A DNA stretch of 64,000 nucleotides, taken from assembly GCA_031841125.1 (NCBI GenBank), contig CM063109.1, positions 71,678,914 through 71,742,913 on the forward strand. Direction: 5' to 3'. This stretch comes from Acanthococcus lagerstroemiae. Lineage: Eukaryota; Arthropoda; Insecta; Hemiptera; Eriococcidae. The translations under genes and the position numbers were made by a program. Below the pieces are notes generated by a model, which saw only the letters and a program-made list of their open reading frames with translations, searched no databases and was not told where the DNA came from. Numbering within the stretch: the stretch's first letter is position 1; each line of letters starts with the position of its first letter. Shown here one piece after another: positions 1 to 15,000 of this stretch.

Positions 1-18
1 CTGTTGTTACGTACCGCG

Positions 19-257
19 GGGCTAGAGTCAAACCCCCGTAACTCCAATTTCTGGCCATTTTGGCTTTTTTGCAGAGATGTGTTTCTGACACTGCTCCGCA
101 CGCATCGTTTGTGACACCAAAAATGTCTCGACGAAAGGCTCGATACTTCAATACAAACATTATCAACGAAAATACAGACAATGAAGCAGTGTAACCAGTT
201 TTTGCATCTCCAGGGAAATTTACCAAAATGGAGTTGCTCGGATTTGACTCTAGGCCA
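19..257. repeat. Imperfect inverted repeat, possible MITE remnant
   Basis: The sequence at 21-31 (GCTAGAGTCAA) recurs in reverse complement near 244-254, and the match continues imperfectly inwards for about 30 bases on each side (roughly 26 of 34 positions by eye). The 235-bp span with facing ends suggests a decayed short inverted-repeat element. I see no target-site duplication. A short open frame lies between the arms (see rejected items). Confidence 0.35.
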
Positions 258-947
258 GCGATATGTATAAATTAAAATAAAATGAATAAAAAATAAATAA
301 GATTGATAGTCAAGTTCACTTAGGCTCATACAATAAGGAAATATATCCATCATCAACTCTGTTATATTCTATAAATCTGACCGGGAGAACAGCATGCCGA
401 ATCAGAGCGATGATAACATAATGTTGCATCATCATTGTCATCAAAATCTACTATGACTTGAAAAATTGACGTAATTATAATGTCGCATTAGTTCCTAGTT
501 TATAGATCCTGGTGCAACACAGAAAGACACTCGGAATAAAAATTCTCGTACGTAATGAAAATATTCTTTCGGCCAGTCACGATTCCGCGTAATTTGAAGC
601 AGCTTTCAGCTTCCCGAGTTGAAAATTTCTCATTTTTTAATACGGATCGTTGTTTTAATGAAATTTCGCCCTCAGTTATATGCGTATTCATGTTACCCGA
701 TCGAACTGAAAGATACGTTGAAATTTCTTCTAAGGAGAAAGTAAAAATGGCCGGATCTGTCACTCGGTATTTGAAACTTCGTAGGATCAGAACAACCCTC
801 CAGTGTAAGTGCACAAGAATGAGAGGTATATATCGATGAAATAGGCTAGTCATCTTCGGAAAAACATGTAGCATTCTATGTAAAAAAATATTCGTCATCA
901 TAGACGATAATTATTAAAATATAAAACTGGTAATATCTTAGTGCGCC

Positions 948-982
<35 letters not shown>

Positions 983-1087
983 TTTATTTATTTATTACAA
1001 TTCACTGTTTTAACCTGGAAGTCGTTGATGTCAATTGAGGGATTATTCTGGACTGTTTGTGACGTATGAAGTTACGTGAAGACTGTT

Positions 1088-1090
<3 letters not shown>

Positions 1091-1170
<80 letters not shown>
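1091..1170. repeat. (ATT)n microsatellite
   Basis: About 80 bases of uninterrupted ATT/TTA trinucleotide repeat. Confidence 0.95.
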
Positions 1171-1171
<1 letters not shown>

Positions 1172-3040
1172 GTTTCTTCAACTAATATTTTAGGTGTTGT
1201 TTCTCGAGTGAGGTGAAACAAAAGACTGATATTTTGGTACTATTGCTGGATCATTGAAAAAGAGGGTGATTCGAGGTTATAGAGAAAATTAAAATTTGAG
1301 AAACTGTCTTAAGTTTTAATCAAATTCGAATTGAAAAGAATTTATTTTTCCAACCCCCCCCCTAGTCCTTTTTATAGCTGCAGTCCTATAGAAATATCTG
1401 CCAAAATTTTCTGTCTTTCAACTTTGCTGGCGGGATGTTTTTTAGATTTTTTTTTCCCCGTATAAGAAGTTGGTGTTTTGTAAATTCTACTGGTTTTGCG
1501 GTCTTGCTTATTTCTGAAAATCCATTCAAATAAATGTCCTTTTTTTATACTATCATTCTCTATATTTCTGTTATATTGAACTAAAATACAAAGAACTTTT
1601 GTTATTTATTTCGGTTTTTATTTCTTCTCTTTGTAAAGTTTTAAAACAACTTTTTCTTATCTATTCGTTGAAAATCGGAAGAAGGAAAAATAGAGGTAGA
1701 AGAATGCCGTTTGTTCATTCGCTTTCCATTCATTCGGTGTCTTATTATGTCGAAGGACTAGTAGTATTAATTCTATAAGCTCCCTATCCAAGTCTAATAA
1801 ATTGTCTCATTGATTAGAGACTGTACATTGCTGTATAAAATATACGATGTATGGGGAGGACATTGCGTGTTGTACAACGAATCTATATGTTTTTCCGCCG
1901 AATATTTGTCCGTATTTGTACGTCCATGTTTGCGCATGATTTTGCTTTCGCCATTTGTTACGCCATTGCATGACAAATTTTAAATACCTGTATATATTCG
2001 GACTTCCCAAGATTCAACAGCAAAGTAGCTGACATCTGGCACATGGTTTTGGCAATCTTATCAACATTAGGATATTTTCAAACGACCCTTGAAAATAAAT
2101 CTCCGACGCATTGATGACGAAGTAAAAATCGCATTTCTTCGGGATTCGAAAGTACAGCGTTCCATACTATCCTAACATTGATAAACATAAAAATTTGCAA
2201 ATTTGCTCGAGTGCGGAACCGGTCTAGGAAGTCCGAATCTCGTAGCAGTGTGCGTTGGTGTTTTTTAAATCGCTTTTATCGCTACAATTTCATTCGCTTA
2301 TCGTATTACATACTCGTACTTCAATAGGTTGATGGTAGCTTTTATTATTGTACAAAAATACCACCGTCTAAATTTACGGGCATGCTTATCGACTTTACAC
2401 TCAATTTTTCTCAAAATACCGGTAAAAATTATTTGTAAATTTTACTCAACCACTTAGTTATTGTCGTTTCGTTTTCTTTTTGTAATAGGTAGTTTTTCTT
2501 TTTATTCTTTCCTCGTTCTCCTAATACGAATAATTGAAACTCGGATATAAGTACTAATTATTTTGTTACCTAGGTCGCATTCCATTTAATTTTTATTCAT
2601 TTCTAACTTTTGTTTGGCGAAATAGATAAACTAGACAGTACATTTTCGCGATCGAGAAGTTCCAGTATGTCGAGTCTTGAGAACATTACTTACGAATCTA
2701 TACAGTGTTTGGTGTTCGCCGATTCTTATATCAAGAAAACAGGTTAGCTAGTAGAGTAGTACGAACGGAAATAGTACTGTATGTGCATAGGCACTCGTAT
2801 TTTTGTAATATGATATCGAAGTATAGAAAAATAGTATTCCACGTACCTATATGAGATAGCGCCCATAGTGGGCATTTCATAGCTACTCCGTAATTTAATA
2901 CATCAAGCCGGTTTGAATTTACCAAATGTTTCAATGTCCTTTTTTAATAGTTTATATCATTCTCGTATGTGCGCTTGAACACGAAGTATCGGCAATATTT
3001 CTTAGATGAACCTTGATTTTTTTTTTTTTTTTGCCGGTAG

Positions 3041-6000
3041 ATGCAATGACGGTGCCTACATTATGGATAGGCACGAGTCTCGGCTCTGTATTTTACGTGA
3101 TGGCGAATGTTCCAGCTGGAAGTGAAACCAGATTAGCACAGCCGATTACACTGTCCAGCGTTGGTAAGAGAGAAAAAACTATTAATCGGCCTAATATAAT
3201 GTCGAATTCGAATGCTACGAATTGAATGTACGATGTCTGAAATGATTTTCATACGCAGGCTCATTACCAAGGTTGAAAGGTGGCATACTGAATATCTCGT
3301 TTTTAGATTGTACCGGATCTTTAATTCGATACTCGTATGAACAATGGAAGGATGAAAGTAAAGAAAAAAGTAAGTTTTACGCTTACGAGCTTATTATTTG
3401 GCGTTTATTATTAATTAACAGAAGCAAATCTACTTGGAAAGATTACAAGATGTGTAACGAACATTATTCATTCTGATTCGCTAATACCTACCTATTTAGA
3501 CTAAATGACCTTAATAGTCTGAATAAGACTCGAATGGGACTAAATGCGTTTTTAAGTCTTTCCTGATTCCGAGTGAGCCTTTTAGTACAACTCGAGAGAA
3601 TTCGAATAAAATTTAACAAATATTTCTTAAGAGAGTCGTAGTGAGGCTGTAACAGATATGGAATAAATGTCAACAAGTCTCAGCGGTATAATTAAGTTTC
3701 GAAGAGTCGTAAACGAGTCCAAATAAGAGGCTTTGAAAAGTCTGAATGTATCATAAGACGTTGTAATAAAAAGTCTGGATGAGTATAAGCAGGTCCAATA
3801 GAACTGAGATAAATGTCGAAAGAGTTTGAAGAGAAGACAGTTTAGTTTTAACGAACCCTATCGAATGTCGGAATAACTGTTGAAAAAGGCCAAATGAGTT
3901 TCGCAAGCGTTTAAACGAGTCTGAATGAGTCTCAAAGAATCTTTTTGAACCCTTCTAGTCCTCTGTTTCTCCTCCTCTTTGATAACGTTCGTGCACACAC
4001 AAAAAGAATTACTTCGTCTTCTGCGTATATTGCTTTGCCAACAGGCATTGCTGAGGTGCGACTTGTATCAGTTGCTTAAATCTGAACGGTAAAACAGTAA
4101 TGCCGAGTGTACTCGTGATGAACAGTCTGTATAAGTATCGTGGGTCATGTTAGACTGTAATACTGGGAAGAGAAAATGCGTTGCGTTGCCCAAAAAGTCT
4201 TGTATGCATTCTTCTCTGTTTCAGAAACGCCTACTAAAAGTAATCCTTCTAGTAGTACTCTTAGCGGAAGCTTGGAGAGCATGAGTGGTGCTTCGGCGGG
4301 GCCTTGTGATAGACAATTCGTGGTCGTTATATCTGAAAAACAGGCCCGAGTTTCGGCGCTTCCGTCTCATGAGACCGTTTTCAAACAACAGCTCACCGAC
4401 ACCGATTTAGTAGTCAAAGCGGACGTCGTATTATTAAAAGGTTAGTCTTCTTTCGTAATTACCTACCGAATACGCGTCTGTTATACAAGCTGATACGTAA
4501 TCGTATTTCGTCGGCCTAAAGAATTGTCAAGTCGACATTATATTTATAGATAATTTATTGGCATTTATTGCAGATAGTGTATGTTTGCTGTGTTACATAT
4601 CGAATGGTCACATCGCCGCCTTTGGATTGCCAAGTTTGAAACCATTAATCGACGTCGAATTTCTACCTTTGACCAACTTAAGGTAAGTTTGTAGTTCTTT
4701 CGTTCAGTATTTGGTCTTGAGATTAAAATTCTAAAAATATTTTAACAGATTCAATGTAGGCAGACATCGTGCCGGTCAGAGATGTTGAGATGTCGAATTG
4801 ACAAATGCATTCTCTGTTTATTCGCGGTTTTTTTTTGTTTTTTTTTCCCCTTCAATTTATTTATTTTGAATCGGATATTCACGATTGAGAATGCTAGCTT
4901 TATAAATAGGGTCTATCAAAATCGAATTCGGAAAATGAAGTGGGCATATTTAGCGAACAGTGATTGTTTAATTACCTATGTAGTTATTTAGTGCCACATG
5001 GAATTTTTTCATTTGCTTACACCTTCCATTCTATTCGCGTGCGATAATAGTCGCTACTGCACATCTAGCTCGAAAACTCGTATTCCTCTAAATTATTAGT
5101 CAAAAACGAAATTTAGATCCCGAACATCACCCATTCTCCTCGAGGATCGATCTCATTAATGTTCTGGTAAGTACTGATAAATGTAGGTCGGAGAGATTCC
5201 TGGGTTGGTGTATTACGAGCGGATTTATAAGTTCTACTCCCGATTTGATTGTCGTTGGAAAAATTTGGTAATTTAGTCCACTGAGTCGGGCGTGAAAAAA
5301 ATCGTCATTAACGATAATGTAAACAGGATTTTGTGAAATGTCAACAAGTAATGACTTTTCAGCATTCTAATCAATTCGCTCCGTATCTCTGGCATCGGTA
5401 AACACGAACTCGAAATTAGGCACATGTTCTGTAATTGTTCTGCGAGCCAGTGTCGTAATTTGGAGAACAAAATAACCGAAAAACTATAAAAACTAAATGA
5501 AAATTACTATAAAAGATTAAAAACGTCGATATACGGACGTTAAATTTCATTTCGAATAAAGATAATAAAGATATTGGAGTTTAGACGGGTAGAAAATAAT
5601 GTCATGATTGCACCGCGCATAGATTTCTTCACTTGTTAGCTTTTAATATTTTTTTTTAAATTTTTTTCTTCATTACTGTCACAACGATTACGATTATGAT
5701 TCTCGTTTTTTATTTACTCTTTATTTTTATTTATCAATTTTTACACTATCGTGCACGTTATTATTATTGTACAAAATCACCGGCAATCGATTTTCTCCGA
5801 TATTTTTCTCGGCATGATTACTTTGTATATTATGTACGTACTTTCAACGAGCACTTTCTTTCGTTTTTCCGCTCCACTCCTACGGTAATTTTATGTTAAG
5901 CCTTCATACAGTACCATAACCAGTACCAGTGCTGGTACTTGGCAATCGGCGTACTGTACGATAATATTATTGTTTTTCTTTACACGCGTCTTCTTTGACA

Positions 6001-9000
6001 ATTTTATACTCGCGATTCTTGTTTTAAATTCGCGATAGCCGTATCTTGAGTTACTCGTGTATAATATCATTTCTTATCTACATTTGCGTCGGCGACTAGT
6101 TTTATCGTTATTCAGCATAACGAAGAATACCGCCGCCTCTACTGTCATCCGTTGGACTGACTGAAACTGTACCGCTGATGAACACAAGAGCCACTTGAAT
6201 GGTGGAATTAGATACTGAGACTTTGTCTAGTTACGGAATAGGTTTTAATCTTACACACTGTCGGTCATGATTTGTTTCTTCTTCGATTCAAATCATCGAA
6301 TTTATTCCTGTACATTCATCCGCAGCGTGATTCGTGATTTCTTATAGACCTGATACCGGTTTTTAGTTCGTAGAAGGTACTCGGCGTCTTCTTCAATTTA
6401 GCTTTCACGTGGAAAAATATTCCAAACGTGTGTTCAAAATGTAACGTTACTGAGGACTTGTTGCTCAGGTCAGGTATTCTTTGTATTCTCGTGCGATACA
6501 TCGCGATTTATCCTACCGCAAGCTCAACAAGTCGACACGTATTCACACACTTAGCGTCTGCCTCCAACACTAGTACTAGGAAAGATATCGGCATCCAAAT
6601 ATACTTCCGAATTAGCTGCACGTATACGCTGTCCAATTTGCCGAACATATTCTCACTTTAACCCTCGCTCCATGTATAGCCTTACCTAAAGTGTATCGAG
6701 ATAACCACCATTTGCAGAAACAATGTACCTACGTATATATATTACGTATTACAACTGTATCACTAATCTATACGCGAGGTTACTTATTTCGGATGATGTG
6801 ATATTGTTATTTTACGGCCGATGTTTTACTCCACTTAAGAGTACCTCGCTTTGAGTTCTCAAAATTTGGGTTTATTTGAATACTTACTTATTCCACGACG
6901 GAAAGTCGGCGAATCAACGGTCGACTAGTAATGATTTTTTCGTTATTCTACGAGCAGGTGTTTCGGTAATAGGTATCGATTGATCTACGGTATCAAATTA
7001 GCATGTTGCAGGTCGACAAGTAGCCAAAACCGTCTAGCTGTGTCGACAAGCGAACTCGTCTCTACCTCGTGTCCCTCTCGACATTATTTGCACGAAAAAT
7101 ATGAAAATTTGCGGCTCAACTATACGAACAAGTTACTCCTATCGAGCTCAGTAAGAAACTGTAACATTTTCCCCGTAAAGGGTTTCTGGCGTGGGTTATT
7201 AACGTAATCATATTTGCGTTAAGCCGTTACGTACGAGGTCTGACAATTGAATAACGAGACTGCGCGCGTAACGGACATCCTAGAGGGGTAGGGAGGGAAA
7301 CAAATACATCACTGGAGACGTCGAAGTGTCTACTATTCCAGTTCTACGTAAATCACGTTTTCGTAGCTTCAGTAGTATTTATTCTATCCAATGTAGAAGC
7401 GAATGTGTTTTTGTTTTTTTTTTATCGTGCCGATTACAATATGTGACGAAAAACATGAACAAAGTATCAATATGAAATTTCTCGTTAAGTTGAAAGAAAC
7501 CCCGACCGAGTGCTATAATTTTTTGAAAGAGACCTATGGTGAGAATTGGTCTATCTCGTGCGTGTGTTTTCGAATAGTGTAAACGGTTTTCTGAAAGCCG
7601 AAAGAGCACCAAAGATGATCAACGCCCATCGCCCAGGTCGACCTGTCTCTGTTGCAACTCAGGAAAACGTGGCCAAAATCAATCAAATTGTGCGTGGAGA
7701 TTGTCCTATGAGCATTCGGATGATTGCTGACTCTTTGAACACCAATAAAGAAATTCTCAGAAAAATTTTACATGACGAATTGAACATGAAGACAGTCTGC
7801 GCGAAGTTGATACCGAAAAACTTGACCCTTGAACGCCCATAAAACGCGCTGTCTGTGTAATGGTTATTTGGCCACTAGAGGCCCTCACGTGCTCGAACAC
7901 GCGCCGTATACTCGCCCGATTTAGCGCCCTGCGACTTTTTCCCTTTTCCGGAGATCAAGTCTGCCCTCAAAGGAGCCCATTTTGAAACGATGGAAGAGGT
8001 GAAACGAAAATCGGCGGAGCTTCTAAACACCCTTACGAAAGAAAATTTTCAGCATTGCTTCAACCAATGGAAAAAACGAATGGAGCGGCGTGTGGTGAGG
8101 GGAGGGAAGTACATTGAAGGGGAACACTAATTTGATGAATAATTTTTATAATAAAGCTCTTTTTGATTAGCAGTCTTGTTATTTAATTGTCAGACCTCGT
8201 ACATCGAGTAAGAAGAGGCCCATCGTTTGTTGATATCTTTCCGAGTACTACCACTGACACGCGCTACCACATATACACGTAGACATTCCGGTTTCGTGTA
8301 GAACTTTCGGAATTTTGGAAGCTTTTGAATTTCTCAGTTAGGTTTGATTTCGACGAGAAATCTACTCCAGAATACTGGAAACGAGTACTACTATAAAAAA
8401 AGTGACCGCTTCGATTAGGGTAATAGACTAGGCAAGATTTCTGAGAAGTGTGATGCGCGAGAGCGGTAGTATTCTCCAGCTCATGTTTCATCGAAAATAT
8501 AGCGTAGAGGTACTGTTTTTTCATAGTCCGTTTCCAAAACATCGCCGTTAACTACGAGAGTCGGAAAATTTGAAATCAGTAATTACTGAAGTCCACTTTG
8601 ATTGGTGACAAAACGATGAATAATAGAGAGAGGGTGCTTCGCGTCGATCGAACACCTTCTGGTTATCAAAGTCAAAATTGGACATACTCGTAGTTGCACT
8701 TCGCATATTCGGTCAAGCAAGTGATTTCAAAGCGAGCCCCTCGTTCGGAGTACATATTCTCTTTAGTATTTACACTTCATTCGTAGACCTGGCCTACAGT
8801 TAGTCTTATTCTGTTCATTTTTATCTGTTCGTTCCCGAACCACTCGTATGTGGGTGCTGCGCCGACGCGACACTGAAACACATCGCTCCTTCTTCTCTAT
8901 TCGTCCCACCATCATCGTTATCACGCTGCATAATATTCAGTAATTCAGTTTCGGTATGCCCATTGAATGGGTTCGATTTGATGAGATACGGTTGCATCGT

Positions 9001-12000
9001 TATTAAGGAACACAGGTTCCTTACGTTGCAAGATGGCATAAAATAATGTATACATAAGTTATTTCATGGTGAAAGCGGGGATTCCCTCACCATGTCACCT
9101 TTACTGGGATAACGGTTGCGGTTCATTTCCATTAGATTAAAAAATTGAACAAGTCTCTAGTCCATGAGATACTCGTATTAGCGAAAATTATATCGCATAC
9201 CTGTCGTAGCTGGTATGCTTGTATCGGATCACACCGCATCGTATCTTATTGTATCGTATCATTTCGTAGGGTAGATAGGCCATATATGGGCAGTAGGTTA
9301 CTCGAGTAGCGTTCGAAAAGTCGACGAGAAAACCGACTTCCTGGTGCCGGTAAATAACATAATACGAGTAAATAGCGAGTTGATTTGTGAAACAGTTTTC
9401 AGACACGGAAACAGGGAATCGTAGACCCGATGTTGTCTATTTGGGGGCAGCAGATGTTTGTGAACGAAGACACAAGCCAGTAAGTGCGGCCATACGAAAT
9501 TCTTCCGGAATATCTGCGAATACGTACACAATACCGACCGTTACATACACGACACACACACACACACACACACACACAACACCCACATTCACGTTACACT
9601 CCATCGCATATACCTAACGTACAAATTTCGAAAAATCTAAGATAATACGCCTAGCGAAGACTTCTTATTTATTACACTGTACAGTGTACAGTATCCGTGT
9701 TGTCTCTACGTGACCCCCTTCCCCTTTTGTTACTGTCTCTCTCGATCTCTCTATCTCACCCACACACACCCACACCTCGCGCTCTGCGTTTGCACTATAC
9801 ACGAAAGGATTTTCATGCTGGAACAGTAATACCCACACTTACACACACACTTGCAGATACACCTGTCAAAATAAATTATTTGTGTTTCATTCGTTCACTA
9901 TTTTGGTGACGTTTGTTGAGAGAACCTGCTTTACCTAGTATGAGATTTTTCATATTTCTTTTTATTTTATTTCTCATATGTAGATAATTTCTTTCTACGT
10001 GGCTAGGATTCTTTAAAATTGGTGGGTTGAAAACTCAACATTTCAAAATACAAAAAATTATTTTAAAGATTAGTAAGGTGTAGAAACTATGTAAAATGTG
10101 AAGCTTCCCCTGTTCCTTTTTCGTTCTTGAACGTTAAACGAACGAGAAACGATACCCAATTATGTAGCTAATACCTAAATATTCTCCGAACCGCTGAATA
10201 CACTTTTTTGTCAATAAGTAAATTATGAAATTTTGACTTTACATTCAGTTTTCAACTCTCTTAAGAAATTCAATTTTTACCCTAGCATAGGTTTCTTTAG
10301 CAAACGTCACCTTTGTTATTACCATTATTACGCGTGTTATTCTTCTTTATAGCTATTATGTATTTTTCTTTCTTTTTCGTTGAAAGTTCTTGCTTTCTCT
10401 TTTGTTTTATTTTTGCTTCTTCTTCGTGTCTACCGCAGCTTAGCTCTGTATTGTATGTCGCATACGTAGTTTCTAATCTATACACCTACATGTGTTCGCT
10501 TAATATACATTGTATGCGATCGTTTTTACTCGTAAATTATTCAGACAGTTTTTTGTATTTGATGTCGAAAACGACAACGGTATGTTTCCTCATACAGTAT
10601 GTCATAGTTGAGTACAAGATACATAAGGTATACCTACTTCACAGATGCCCTTGAATTAGAGAAGAAGTTAGGATTTACTCGCAGGTATTAAAAGAGCAAG
10701 TTGGTGACCTATTATTTTGAAAGACACATTCTATTTGCTAACCGAATACAGGTTAATTTAAAAACTTTGGAAACTTTCTCTCGCAGCTAACTTTTGTAAT
10801 ACCATGATATATTAAATGAATATTGATCACCTATAAGCTAGGGGATTTAGACGAATATAATTGCATGCGTATATATAATAGAGCTTATTGAAGCAAAATT
10901 ATATCACAATTACGCTCTTTATTATAAACTTGAAATTGTGTCTCTCGAAAAGGAGGTGGTGCAACATTTTCCTTAAATATATACTTTTTTAAATATGAAA
11001 GTATTGGTCTATAAGCTTCTTACATTATTTTGATCAGGATTTGAAAATTGGGTTGCCTCTGTGGAGAGATCAGATTGAAGTATCATATGTAAAAATAACT
11101 AAAATAAATGCACTCGATCGATATAAAACTGAAAACAAAGTAGAGTCGATTGAGAAATGAATGCATTTTTTATATTTTATTTGTAGAGCTCTTTAACTTT
11201 CCTCGCCCTCTCTCCAAAAAGAAAACTGGGGACAACGGATCCAAAAATTCATTTATCAAATCATTCTTGTGGAAGACAAAAACATCAAATTTTTATCAAT
11301 GGATGTAAATAGAGTGGAAAATTAATTCGGGGATAAATGACAGTCCCTATTACAGAGAAGCTCGATGCCGTTGACGAAATGCTTGTAAGTCCCCCATTTA
11401 CTACTGCGGATTCTTCGAGGTCTGTACGAGAAAAATAAATGTTTAAAAGTTCGGACCGCAGCGAGAGCATTCGAAATCAAAAAGATAAGAGCGTATAAAA
11501 AAAATGCGTGTATTGTACGACCGATAGTAAAAGCAGATCTTGATGCGAGTACTAACTTCTGTAAGGCTGTAACTGAACTGCAACTGCGACTGTGCTGAAA
11601 CTGGATTAAGACTGAATTGAACGGATGTCCTGAGCTACAAAACATAAGCTGATATTACACTAAATTAAAGTCCAAACTGGCCGATCGGCAGAAAAATGGA
11701 GAATGAGTCAAGAGAGTAAGAAGAAGAAGAAGAAGAATGTGGTATCGAATAGGTCACGCAGCGAATGTATAGAAATGCAGGAGACAGAAGACGTTTGTAA
11801 GACGTTTGCATCGTGTTACACAGGAAATAGCCGGACAGGACAATTAGTCGATTTATACAAAAATGTATATTCGCAAGGAGAGGGTCGGCGCACTACTTTC
11901 TGGGATAGTTGAAAAAGATTGTAGGGTACCGTTTTTACGAAAAATTCTAGAGCTTTAAATATTTAGTTGGAACTTTCTCAATTTTATGCTGCATAGGCTA

Positions 12001-15000
12001 TCTATGGCCTAAATGCTAATTTTTAGCCTTTCCTCTCCTCAGTTGTGGACACGCCAGAATCTGATCTTGCACGGCCAGAATTCATTGTTACCTTAACCAA
12101 GATGTCTCTTATACTTTTGTAACCTACGGGCCGAATTTGAAGCATTTATGGTTAAGTACACGATGTTTTTCTCCAGCTTGCCTTATCCGCGGAGCACGTG
12201 TTAGCATACATATGGGTTTCCTAAACTTTGCTTGTGAAGAAAAAAGTACCCTTTGTAGTGTATACTCGTATTTATATGAATAGTCCAGTAAGTGTCTGTT
12301 GGACATTTTGTCAAGCAGATAGTCTCGTAGACGTCCGTGTTTAATTGGCCATTTAGTGAACATCTGTTTTTTTATGTTTAGTTTAGCTTGATAAAAAAAA
12401 TAAATAAATAACAAAAATAAAAAATTAATGACAGTTGCGAAGAGGTTCTTCTAAATGTGTTCAAAACATTTTATCATCCCATTTATTCTGTAAGAAATTA
12501 TTTCGTGGGAATAATTTTGGTGTATCTGTGCTACTTCGGCTGTGCATTTGCAGTACAGATATGACCCTTCATTGAAAATGAAGAAAAAGTGTGTCGGCAT
12601 TCGGTGCAGAGGCATCAGAGCGGGAGGGAGGAGGTATAAGGAAAAATTCGGAGTATAGAATACCATTTGTTCCGTCCTCTCCACAAAAAGGGAAAAAATT
12701 GAATTACTGTTCGACAAATTGATAAAAAAGGGTCTTGAGAAATTTCAGAGACGAGATTTGTGAAATTTTGTACTCGTTTTAACTCGCTTCCTAGTAACGA
12801 GAACTTTTTTGTGAATCGTGCTTCGGGAATACTCGTTTGATTTTTAATTCAGAATTGCGAGCTTTTCCGATGCGACGAAGCCAATTATGCTAACACTACG
12901 TAAACCTGAGGTAACTGCTAAAACCGTTCCAGTCGTACGAGTATGTAGATGATCGACTTACGGTCATTTCGTCCCTCGTATGTAATGTACCCTACCTCGT
13001 TTCGTGAAATGAAGACCGCTCCTTTGCCGCCGTTTACCGAGTAGCCTGGTTTCCTTTCACGAAGACAGGTTGTATACACCTATTGTACGAGTACGAGTAT
13101 ATTGAATACGGTATTTCAGTGCTCGTGTGCAAAAATGCTCTCTTTAGTTTTATTTACGGTTTGTAGGTGCGCGTATATTTTATTCCGTTTACGAACTATT
13201 TCGACCGCCGAACGCGATTTCTGAGAATTTCGCTATGTATTTTAATTTTCTCTCTTCTCCAAAATGTAATCTTTCTCTAACCACGGATTTATTTCGTCGT
13301 CTCCCGAAACTCGAATTCAGCGATATAATAGGAAGTGCGTGCTTGCTTTTTAACCGTATGTATGAGTCAGTTTCAGACATACTTATACCTACGCAGCTTT
13401 CACCTATTAACGTGCAGCAGTTTCATTTTTACTCGTTAAGATGTCGTTCGTCTATACTCTGTTCGCAAATAGAAAGGCTCAACGTAAATAAAGACGTGAA
13501 CACTAACACATGCCCACAAGCACAGAACATAATTTCCTATAAGATGATAGCATTAACATACATATACACCAATACATGCACACAACAATCGAATACTTAC
13601 ACGTACCCACTTCACACCTCGGGTACCCATGATGTTTGTTTACATTGACCCTTTAGCTATTTGCGAACAGAGTATAAAAGTACGGTTCGATTCAATTTAA
13701 AGCTTCTACAGCCCCACATCATCGTATACGACGTACATATATATTTATGTAGATTTAATATACATGGAAAATTAGAAGATGGCCCAATAGGTATACTTCC
13801 TTAGGGGGTACCTTCGGAATCTCACCGCGTAAAATATTATGATCTTGTAATTTACCGCCGATTTTACCAGCCCGACTTTCGTCGCTTTTCCTTTCTATTG
13901 AATAGATAAAATCGAAAAAACCATCATTCTTCGATCATCTGAAATCAGAGCTGTACAATTTCTTGGATAGGATACCACACGATTAACAGTATCAAACGCC
14001 GTTATAATATTAAGATACTACGCATTTGTTACAGATATATCATTTTTTTTTTAAATTTTAAATTTTCAGTTCTCTCATATGTACATAATAATGTACTTAA
14101 TGTGCCAAGACGTCATCCGCTAATAAACCCGCCGGTAGAAATCCATACTTGTAACTTATCAAATAGCTTACAGGCTGAGGGCCTACGTATTAAGGTTTTG
14201 ACGACCGAGTACAGGTACGCAGCTTGATGTTTTCTTACGGCGGTATGGCGCTAGTCCAAATGCCCGAACGTCTGCTTTTTCTGAAAGGCAGGAAGAGGAA
14301 TTAATTTTAGACGTGTGATGATGAAGGGTTGTCTTCAACATTCACGATAAACTTGGGGGGGGGGGGAGAAATGCAGGTATGACATTCATTTGGCATTGGA
14401 ACTTCCTTGCGATGGGAACTTCCGTTATAAAATTGCGATGAGTGATTGCAGCACACAGACTATACTAACGTAGAAATACGTAATATTTCGTAGGTACAAT
14501 ATTATTATTGTCAAGTAGGTGGTAATTCTCATCAGTCGTTGTAATCCTCTCGCCTCTTCCTCTGTAACACAACTGTATACATTGCTCAGCATGTGCAGAT
14601 ATAAAGGCTTTATCACTATCATTATCATCGTTGTTGTCATCATTGTGCAATGTTGAGAAAACCAGGGTCGACCTTTTATAGACATTTTAAATTATGAAAT
14701 CCCACGAACATCGTCGTGTGTCTCGATCTCGTACGTGCCTAGGTATGATGTATGATATAATCACTCGATGAGAAGAATGAGACGCGTGACGTTAAGGTTT
14801 TTTGACATTGTTCTGCTTGAATTGTGAAGAGAATTGCACGCTCGCTTAGCATTTATGTGTATTTTATTTTGCATTATTTTTGCTTTCTTCACCCATCACC
14901 ACCGAATATACGTGTATAACGTACCCGTACCTGTACGTGTACGTGTAAGTGTATTCCAATTAAAAAGAAATTGAAACGATGAAACGTCGATATAAAAATG

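Larger units (their letters stand above)
1..3040. other. No exon recognised; presumed tomosyn intron or upstream flank
   Basis: No frame here resembles the tomosyn segment expected just before the first visible exon (the Ser-rich linker and following beta strands). The stretch is AT-rich, with a poly-T run at about 949-976 and an ATT microsatellite at 1091-1170. The exon at 3041 is entered through a polypyrimidine tract and CAG-like acceptor, so at least the part next to it is intronic. Confidence 0.5.

Noticed and set aside
76..194. Open frame after a TTTTGCAG acceptor, ending in TAA and followed by AATAAA-rich sequence; possible last exon of an upstream gene
   Set aside because: It lies inside the inverted repeat 19-257, has no recognisable protein motif and does not resemble any tomosyn segment, so an element remnant is more likely.
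555..839. 94-codon frame on the + strand with a 133-codon frame opposite
   Set aside because: No family motif, neither matches tomosyn, and overlapping frames on both strands of this length occur by chance at this scale.
13235..13648. 137-codon frame in the large tomosyn intron
   Set aside because: The second half is low-complexity (Thr/Tyr/Asn-rich from CACA/TATA sequence), the frame starts without splice signals and no motif is recognisable.
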